Part shown: one piece after another, positions 58,301 to 64,000 of the stretch
How positions within the stretch are numbered: the stretch's first letter is position 1
Layout of the letters: each line of letters begins with the position of its first letter
Assembly: GCF_964340395.1 (NCBI RefSeq)
Contig: NC_135558.1
Span: 10,532,501-10,596,500, forward strand
Reading direction: 5' to 3'
DNA from: Glandiceps talaboti
Lineage: Eukaryota; Hemichordata; Enteropneusta; Spengelidae
DNA length: 64,000 nt
Program-made: the position numbers and the translations under genes
The notes under the pieces: generated by a model
Databases searched by the model: none
Told to the model about the DNA's origin: nothing
What the model saw: the letters and a program-made list of their open reading frames with translations, nothing else

Positions 58301-61300
58301 ACAGAAACTAGAAAGGGAGTGACTACACTCAATTGTTTATAACGATTTGCTGTCATCAAGTAAAGTACATTTATATTGCTGATGGATTCATCACGTCTTC
58401 GCAAACTTTTACACTTTGCTCGGCATGATAATGAGCACTTTTAAGTCAGTCTTTCTTCTAATTCTCTGTTACTCTTGCGGTCAAACAGGCATGGCGAATG
58501 TACTTTTAATAAAGCTTCATCCATACGGGTTATTTGATTCCAGAACAGAATGAAAAAAAAAACGAACCTTTAGTCCCGGATCTCCCTGGAATCCAGGGGG
58601 TCCTGGTGGTCCGGAGGGACCGACTGGCCCATAATCACCCTATTAAGAAAATTATGAAAGGTATGTTATTCCAGTCGACCATTTTGCCCAGACAAAGGAA
58701 ACATACCCTGACAAAGAATACGTACACGACTGTATAACCGAGTGTGCTGGTCAGTTAGATAAATACACGTGGAATTCAAAATATGTTCCATGCATGGTTT
58801 AATTTGGAGGGCAAGACTGTTATAAGGGCTGGTGAACCTTTGCTGTGGGTGACTTATTATGGAACAAAAAGCATGCATGATTACTTCAAGAGCTTAGCTT
58901 GAAACGAGTGTCCATTTCAAATATGCCAAAGGTGTCACTTGTGGAACGAATCCGAAATCGAACCATGGTGAACCGTTATGAAGTGTGCATGCATTGCCCT
59001 TATGATAACGTTATGTTGGGGTCTGTTCGGTAGAGCTGAAGCAAGAATTATTGATTGTAGATTTAATACTACACGGGTCTGATTTTTAGCACGTGAGGGG
59101 GGTGAGCATAATGCAGCGATTCACACTGCTGGCTGCCTGTAAGACATTAGTACAAAATTTAAAACTTACTATGTCTCCGTGGGGACCTATAAAACCAAGT
59201 GGACCAGCCACTCCTTTGTCTCCACGTGGTCCCTAAATAAGAACATTTTGAAAATGATTAAAATGAAAAGTAAGTATAATAATTTCTATACCCTTACATA
59301 TAAATAGCGCCCTCTAGTGGGGAGGTCATAATGTAAGTAATAGACGAACACTTTTTTTTCACACACACACAAATACAGTTCATTGGAAAGAGTATAATGG
59401 CTTTGACAGTACGTGATAATAATATATTACATGAATTATACTTTCTATCCGAGAAACTTCACTATCATGTTTGAGGGCGCACTTTACGATAAAATATGTC
59501 CAACTGCAGCAAACGTAGTATTACATCGTTTACGTTGAACATGGGGCCAATTTTGCTCGGTCTAAAATTTATCCATTGTCTACCAAATAGTACCTGTGCC
59601 ATTAATTGGCCCAAAAATGTTGCCTCCTGAGGAGGGAGGGGAATATTTAGAGTGAAAACTACATTTAAATTTGCGATCCACCATTTCCATAGTAACTACT
59701 ACAAACATATTTGGTCTAAAATTTGATTTTCTAAACACCTGTAATGGCCTAAAATGGGGTAGTGGTTTTTGGTCAAAAGGGTCTGGGGCTTTCAGTATTG
59801 GCCGTACACCCCCACCAGAGCTGTCCACTGGTATCGCCCCCCCCCCCCGCATAAGGATCATTCAATGGGCTTATTCTTTTTGCTCGAGACTAACTTTGAA
59901 CTTCCTATAACCTTGTCAGACAGGTATTTTTTCAACCTAAATCTTAATCCTAGTGTGATAAGGTCTGTATACTTTGTCTATAGATGTAACCAATCATTTT
60001 CACCCTTACCTGGCGACCTCTGAGGCCTGGTAACCCTGGAAATCCATACGATCCAACGTCACCCTAGAATGAAGAGAGTGGTACAGTGAAAGGACTGAAA
60101 CACCTCTTCAGTTTTGTCCTTGGAAAAAGAACATGTTGGTGTAGAATGGGATATATGTATTTTGGTCTTTGGTTACCCAAATTTACTTAAGCCTCTAGCG
60201 AATAATGAATGCATGTTATTTCAACTAAAAGAAACACACCCATGAAAGCACAATTTTTTTGGAAATAGACAGTACCAGAAATCCTCTTTCACCAAAGCCT
60301 CCCTCGGCCCCTGGCAATCCTCGACGGCCACGGTCTCCAGGAACACCTTCTTCGCCGACGTGGCCTTTTCGTCCCTTTTCCCCCTGAAAGAGTGCAGTCA
60401 AATAATAACATCCAATTAAGACCACAAACAAAAGAGGGAACATATCACCGTAAAAATACACAAGTAATTGAGGAAGTGCAAACAATAATATCGCCCTATA
60501 ACAACAGGATACAACATCGACAACATTACCAAATACTCGAAACGGAAATCATGAGAAACTCAAAAACGAGTCATGAATAACATAAATTAACAGTGTGAAT
60601 CACAGGTGAGAATAACTCACCATTTTTCCTCTTCGACCTTTACGGCCCAGTGGTCCTTGTTTCCCAGGAAGACCCTTCGACACAACAACATGCAATAATA
60701 ACATTAGGACCAGTCTTACAAAGAGCCTTTATTTAGAACTTTCAAAACAGAAAAAACAATACATGTATAGCGTCTGAACAACGCGTGTACTAAACACAGA
60801 CAATTATTCTTTTAAGACAATGCTTAAGGCGATTACTCATATCATAATAGATACTTAGATACTGATGTGAGTAAATGGTGCCCGTTTTTCCTTCTGAATG
60901 TCATTTTTTTCCATGAAAAAATTAGCAAATGTTCCAATTCACCATATATTACAAGAGGTATTTCTTGATTCACAAGGTCAGATTTTGTACAAGTTATTAT
61001 TATCATTGCTTTAAACAAGCCAGTGTAACAGCAAAAGAAAGCAATACAGAACATTTATATACATATTATGTTATTTGAATACTGTTAATATGAAGTAGAA
61101 AGCTTAATATGTGCAACCAAATAAGATTTCAGCTCTGCTTACCTTCTCCCCTGATAGTCCTGGCTTTCCCGGGCCACTAGGGTCTCCTGCCACTCCCTAG
61201 AAATAAACCAGGTTAAGTTGAATGCATGGGTTGACACCTTAGTTGTCTATTACAACATGTACTAGTATTTGGTAGACGAGAAAATGTAGTATATTGTGCA

Positions 61301-63400
61301 TTGATCAGAAATATGACAACTATCTGTGCATTGCTGACCTATTTTAGGACATGTAATACAAACCTGGTTATTAATACTAACAGATCTACGTGTTCGGCTA
61401 CATTTTACCCAAGAACCAATGCGCCGAAATGGCGACAAACAGCCATGATTTGAAGAGCTAGTTTTGGTGGATTTTTGATATAAGTAAACTTATGTAACTT
61501 AGAAACACTTACGTTTAAGAAAACATTCACAAAAGTTACTGCAAGTGTTAAGTATACTATCGATTGCGATGACCCGTTCCGTTTGAGGGAAGTAGATACA
61601 TTGTGATAACGGTGGTCTTCACAACATTATTTTGCGTAAATTTCACCAGTGGGAGAAGTAAGTTTGTGAAATGAGCATTTTCGGGCCATTCCTTTGAATA
61701 TCATACACCCGTTTTACATTATAATCACAAATCAAACTCTCACTTACCCTTTTTCCCTGGCGCCCCCTTTTTCCTGGAACACTATTTACCCCTGGGGTAC
61801 CCTGGAATACATAACAATAACTTTGAAATGTAAAGCACTTTCCAAATAGAATCCAATATAGCAAAAATTCCCTATAACAATTCAAAGGCAAAGCGAAGCA
61901 ATATACTATTAATTAATAATAGTATATAACCACTTGGGTATAGAATGCGTTTGAGATTACCAATATCTACAAACTAGATATCCGATAGACCACGCACTAA
62001 CCCGCGATCTTAAATTCTGAATTATGGGAAATGCAGAATTATTCTGTGTACTCTGTTCAGATTGCAAAATGACTATTTAAGACACTAAACAATCAAATTT
62101 ACATTCACATAATTACCAGCTACTTCAGTTAAAAGAAATATCATTTTTAAAGAAAATGAAATCTAAAATGGTATATATTTCAAAGATTTTACCTTCAAAC
62201 CTATAATTCCCTCAATGCCCTGGACTCCTTTTGCACCTGGTATACCCTGGAATAGAAAATGTCAATTTAGAATCGTTTTAATCCATTACATATTACGGCC
62301 ATCACTTCTGTTCTGTCACTACTAAATGGTTTGACTACTTACATATCGAGTTCAAGGTAATAAAAAAAAAAAATTAAGATATTTATATAGCGCCTAGTAT
62401 CCATAAATGTTGCTCACTGGCTGTTTACAATAGATACTGTTACAGATAAGCTCTCTCAAAAAGGAATGACTTTAGTCTTAATTTGAAAGTCTCAATACTC
62501 GGTGCAGAGTGGACAATGTTAGGTAGTTGGTTCCACAGAATTGTCAGTGTAGCTGAAAGATCGCGCTTCATATGATTTGAGTCTTGTTCTGTTCTTGTAA
62601 TAACCACCCATAATTGTCTTTAACAAATTAATGTACTTGAAAAAGTTCTACAAAGAATTTGTGCAATTAATATGCCATTCATTAGAAGTAATTTAGCACA
62701 AAGGTTAAGTATCAATATAAAGCATAATACAGAAATTGTTGACGATTACAATATTCAAGGCCTTTAATTGACATGGTGATATACTTACAAAATCACCCCG
62801 TGGTCCCATATCACCTCTCAACCCACGTTTTCCTTCAGCACCTGGCAGACCAGCTGGACCAGATACACCTACACTACCAAGAAAACCTCTTTCACCCTAG
62901 TAAAAGCAAAACACCATATCAATATCATATAGGATGACAGCATTTAAGAAAATATGCTAAATTTTATCATAGTATATTCATAGATTTGCTTTCCTATAAT
63001 TGGTAGTTGAAAAAATCATAATCGGTCAAGGTAGCCAAAATGTGTGTTCTGTGATATATTGATAGCATTAGAATGAAGGATGATTTCCATTTATGTCTTC
63101 GATTTCTTTTCTTTTGCGAGCCTAATTTATTCTTGTGCCCTCAGTTCAAATGGAGGTGTGGTTTTAAAATACTAAAATGTAGCCAGATAGAAAATAAACA
63201 GTTTATATAACATACCAGCATACCAATATGACCAAGTTCCCCTAATATACCACGTGGACCACAAATTCCCTATAAAAAGAAAATCAATAGCATAGGTCAG
63301 TACACTGATGTATAGATCTTAACCACTATAATACACTTCAAATGAAAGTCATTACTTAATTTTCAGATCAACAAAGACTAACAAAAGCAATAACTACTGC

Positions 63401-63481
<81 letters not shown>

Positions 63482-64000
63482 ACTTCATCTCTTACCTTCT
63501 CTCCAGGTGAACCACCTTCACCTTTGACCCCAGGTGATCCTTCATAGCCCTGAAAGATATAAAGGACAAATTGGCATTCATCATCAAACTACAAACTATA
63601 TTCAATTGTTTGATTGGCTTAGGTATTATAAAACCCTCTTGTAACTTTGTGGAATACATTTGTAAGAATGATGAAGCATTATGATGAAAAGTTTAATTTA
63701 CCCGAATTCCAAGCTCTCCGGGACTTCCTTCTTTGCCAAAATCACCCTTTTCTCCCTGAAAATATAAAGATCACAAATACATATACAAATTATATCTTCT
63801 CGTTTAGTTTTTGATACATCAATGACACTAAATTCAAGAGTTTGCATTAGGATATACTGTATGTAACATTCTTAATTATGTTCAATGAATTGAAAATGTT
63901 CAAATGTCAGTAACTATCATCAAAGTCTGTGGTTATCATAAAGGTGTACAATTTCTCAAAAAAACAAAACCAGAGATGCATTACTTCAAGTTACCCTTGT
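50852..64000 (-). CDS. Fibrillar collagen, 3' part (clade C, COL24/COL27-like)
   Basis: Minus-strand gene entering from the right edge. Exons, 5' to 3': 64000-63995 (partial), 63755-63702, 63549-63496, 63269-63216, 62896-62789, 62246-62193, 61801-61748, 61196-61143, 60674-60621, 60383-60276, 60063-60010, 59232-59170, 58639-58568, 58142-58125, 57839-57822, 57277-57260, 56654-56637, 56113-56027, 55625-55493, 53387-53278, 52037-51828, 51010-50852. All sites are GT-AG. Helix exons start with a Gly codon in phase 0; 54 and 108 bp dominate, as in fibrillar collagens. The last five exons encode a linker and a complete COLFI C-propeptide with eight cysteines. [13 protein letters not shown] and [13 protein letters not shown] recall vertebrate clade C chains. 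The protein would assemble as an extracellular trimer, the C-propeptide guiding chain association. The helix carries two Gly-to-Ser positions. Undetected 18-bp exons between those listed cannot be excluded. Confidence 0.93.
51145..51670. repeat. Large (ATGT)n/(GTAG)n/(GTAC)n/(CTGT)n array in the last collagen intron
   Basis: About 500 bp of tetranucleotide repeats in the 817-bp last intron. GTAT units with three single-base phase slips (51241, 51274, 51316), then GTAG/GTAC, GTAT again, and CTGT from 51608. Confidence 0.97.
51828..52037 (-). CDS. Collagen COLFI exon 3
   Basis: 70 codons, phase 0 at both ends, donor CAG/GTAATG. Starts [20 protein letters not shown]; this block is the best clade C signature. 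Then [11 protein letters not shown] and a VKFKGW strand, ending LKDECQ. It contributes two cysteines. Confidence 0.95.
52158..52345. repeat. (CA)n-(CATA)n compound microsatellite
   Basis: About 24 CA units then CATA blocks, in a collagen intron just upstream (in gene sense) of the 70-codon COLFI exon. Confidence 0.96.
53278..53387 (-). CDS. Collagen COLFI exon 2
   Basis: Reads [20 protein letters not shown], then GGQTCLSP. The family motif [YF]WIDPN-x-GC, part of the calcium-binding and chain-recognition region, is intact. Phase 1 in, phase 0 out. Three cysteines. Confidence 0.96.
55276..55378. repeat. (CTGT)n-(CT)n-(C)n microsatellite
   Basis: CTGT units, CTCTCT/CGCT, then a C-run, in the intron next to COLFI exon 1. 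Confidence 0.95.
55493..55625 (-). CDS. Collagen COLFI exon 1
   Basis: Begins [20 protein letters not shown] and continues [18 protein letters not shown], the conserved start of the fibrillar C-propeptide (NPARTCRDL). Two cysteines. Ends in phase 1 with donor GTAAGT. Confidence 0.96.
56027..56113 (-). CDS. Collagen C-propeptide linker exon
   Basis: 29 codons after the last Gly-X-Y exon: [18 protein letters not shown], then [10 protein letters not shown]. It joins the end of the helix to COLFI. No BMP-1-type cleavage site could be assigned with confidence. Confidence 0.85.
56637..56654 (-). CDS. Collagen helix micro-exon GILGPP
   Basis: 18 bp, two Gly-X-Y triplets, the last of the helix. Acceptor TTTGTTACAG, donor GTAAGT. 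Confidence 0.85.
56865..57140. repeat. (CATA)n/(CA)n compound microsatellite
   Basis: Several CATA blocks broken by CACT/CACA and ending in CACGCG repeats, in the intron between two 18-bp helix exons. Confidence 0.96.
57260..57277 (-). CDS. Collagen helix micro-exon GEKGTQ
   Basis: 18 bp, two triplets. Acceptor TGATTTTACAG, donor GTACGT. Confidence 0.85.
57822..57839 (-). CDS. Collagen helix micro-exon GSPGPP
   Basis: 18 bp, two triplets. Acceptor TCTATTCCAG, donor GTATGT. Confidence 0.85.
58125..58142 (-). CDS. Collagen helix micro-exon GPRGEP
   Basis: 18 bp, two triplets. Acceptor TTTCCTGACAG, donor GTAAGT. Confidence 0.85.
58568..58639 (-). CDS. Collagen helix exon, 72 bp
   Basis: Eight uninterrupted triplets, [18 protein letters not shown] onward. 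Donor GTTCGT is weaker than its neighbours. Confidence 0.93.
59170..59232 (-). CDS. Collagen helix exon, 63 bp
   Basis: Seven triplets from [18 protein letters not shown]. 63 bp departs from the 54-bp rule. Donor GTAAGT. Confidence 0.92.
59560..59925. repeat. Probable dispersed repeat in a collagen intron
   Basis: Contains GCCTCCTGAGGAGGGAGGGG and TGGTATCGCCCC...GCATAAGGATCA; the latter resembles GGTATTCCCCCCAGACATAA at about 48477. No splice-compatible coding segment. Family unknown. Confidence 0.4.
60010..60063 (-). CDS. Collagen helix exon, 54 bp
   Basis: [18 protein letters not shown]; donor GTAAGG, acceptor CATTCTAG. Confidence 0.93.
60276..60383 (-). CDS. Collagen helix exon, 108 bp
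   Basis: Twelve triplets beginning [15 protein letters not shown] and ending GFGERGFL. Basic and acidic residues are rich, as in cross-linking or ligand sites, but no specific motif is assigned. Confidence 0.95.
60621..60674 (-). CDS. Collagen helix exon, 54 bp
   Basis: [18 protein letters not shown], very basic. Acceptor TGTCGAAG is unusually purine-rich; donor GTGAGT. Confidence 0.92.
61143..61196 (-). CDS. Collagen helix exon with Gly-to-Ser (GDP-SGP)
   Basis: [18 protein letters not shown]: the third triplet starts with Ser (AGT) instead of Gly. Splice sites are normal (TTTCTAG, GTAAGC), and the frame continues. Confidence 0.93.
61748..61801 (-). CDS. Collagen helix exon with Gly-to-Ser (GVN-SVP)
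   Basis: [18 protein letters not shown]: the third triplet starts with Ser (AGT) instead of Gly. Donor GTAAGT. Confidence 0.93.
62193..62246 (-). CDS. Collagen helix exon, 54 bp
   Basis: [18 protein letters not shown]; donor GTAAAA, acceptor CTATTCCAG. Confidence 0.92.
62375..62600. repeat. Dispersed repeat with TATTTATATAGCGCC
   Basis: Starts ATATTTATATAGCGCCTA, then GTTGCTCACTGGCTGTTTAC, later TAGGTAGTTGGTTCCACAGA and GAAAGATCGCGCTTC. Phrases of this kind are common in old interspersed repeats of marine invertebrates. Intronic; no coding potential. Confidence 0.5.
62789..62896 (-). CDS. Collagen helix exon, 108 bp
   Basis: Twelve triplets from [18 protein letters not shown] to GPRGDF; donor GTAAGT. 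Confidence 0.95.
63216..63269 (-). CDS. Collagen helix exon, 54 bp, with Cys
   Basis: [18 protein letters not shown]. It contains a cysteine inside the helix, uncommon in fibrillar chains. Confidence 0.92.
63400..63478. repeat. (CA)n microsatellite
   Basis: About 39 uninterrupted CA units ending 17 bp from the donor side of the exon at 63496-63549. Confidence 0.97.
63496..63549 (-). CDS. Collagen helix exon, 54 bp
   Basis: [18 protein letters not shown]; donor GTAAGA. Confidence 0.93.
63702..63755 (-). CDS. Collagen helix exon, 54 bp
   Basis: [18 protein letters not shown]; donor GTAAAT. Confidence 0.93.
63995..64000 (-). CDS. Collagen helix exon, cut by window edge
   Basis: Only the last 6 bases (ACAAGG) before a GTAACT donor are visible; spacing and phase fit another helix exon. 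Confidence 0.55.

Noticed and set aside
60225-60485. Single 86-residue minus-strand open frame as one coding unit
   Set aside because: Only the central 108 bp (60276-60383) is the collagen exon; the flanks read through intron.

Overview
The window is animal nuclear DNA. Two multi-exon genes have GT-AG introns, and one is a fibrillar collagen, a family found only in animals. Coding density is low. The rest is AT-rich and full of microsatellites, satellite DNA and decayed transposable elements. The repeat types suggest a marine invertebrate, either lophotrochozoan or invertebrate deuterostome. I could not narrow it further from sequence alone.

Layout. 1-500: tetranucleotide arrays around a perfect 154-bp palindrome whose arms carry a hammerhead-ribozyme-like core. 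500-11,400: mostly featureless, with a decayed LINE 3' end at 8.7-9.1 kb. 11.4-12.5 kb: a second decayed LINE on the minus strand, followed directly by a 4.3-kb satellite of 169-bp monomers (12.6-16.9 kb). 17-19.6 kb: dispersed repeat fragments. 19.64-30.12 kb: a 10.5-kb degenerate ACTAT/ATAGT pentanucleotide array that changes strand repeatedly and contains a 1.7-kb internal duplication. 30.6-31.15 kb: the reverse-transcriptase remnant of a Penelope-like element, followed by another pentanucleotide array in the opposite orientation. 31.6-34 kb: a minisatellite, a transposon with TIRs of about 250 bp, and a 235-bp tandem repeat.

Gene 1 (plus strand, 37.77-44.77 kb) encodes a GAPR-1-like CAP-domain protein of about 149 residues. 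Three solid exons are visible. A TATA box and a 7-nt coding first exon (ATGGCAG before a GTAAGA donor) 3.65 kb upstream fit in phase and give a complete protein. Introns hold a MITE, minisatellites and microsatellites.

Gene 2 (minus strand, 64.00-50.85 kb) is the 3' part of a fibrillar collagen. It shows Gly-X-Y exons of 54, 108, 63, 72 and 18 bp and a complete C-propeptide (COLFI) in the last exons. The COLFI sequence looks like clade C (COL24A1/COL27A1-like). Two glycine positions of the triple helix are serine. The gene continues beyond the right edge.

Between the genes (45-50.8 kb) lie two copies of a MITE family with TTGTkTGGTTCCGATTAC-type ends (a third, truncated copy is at 18.1 kb), and a tRNA-derived SINE nested inside another TIR element. 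The two genes are convergent and there is no sign of co-regulation.
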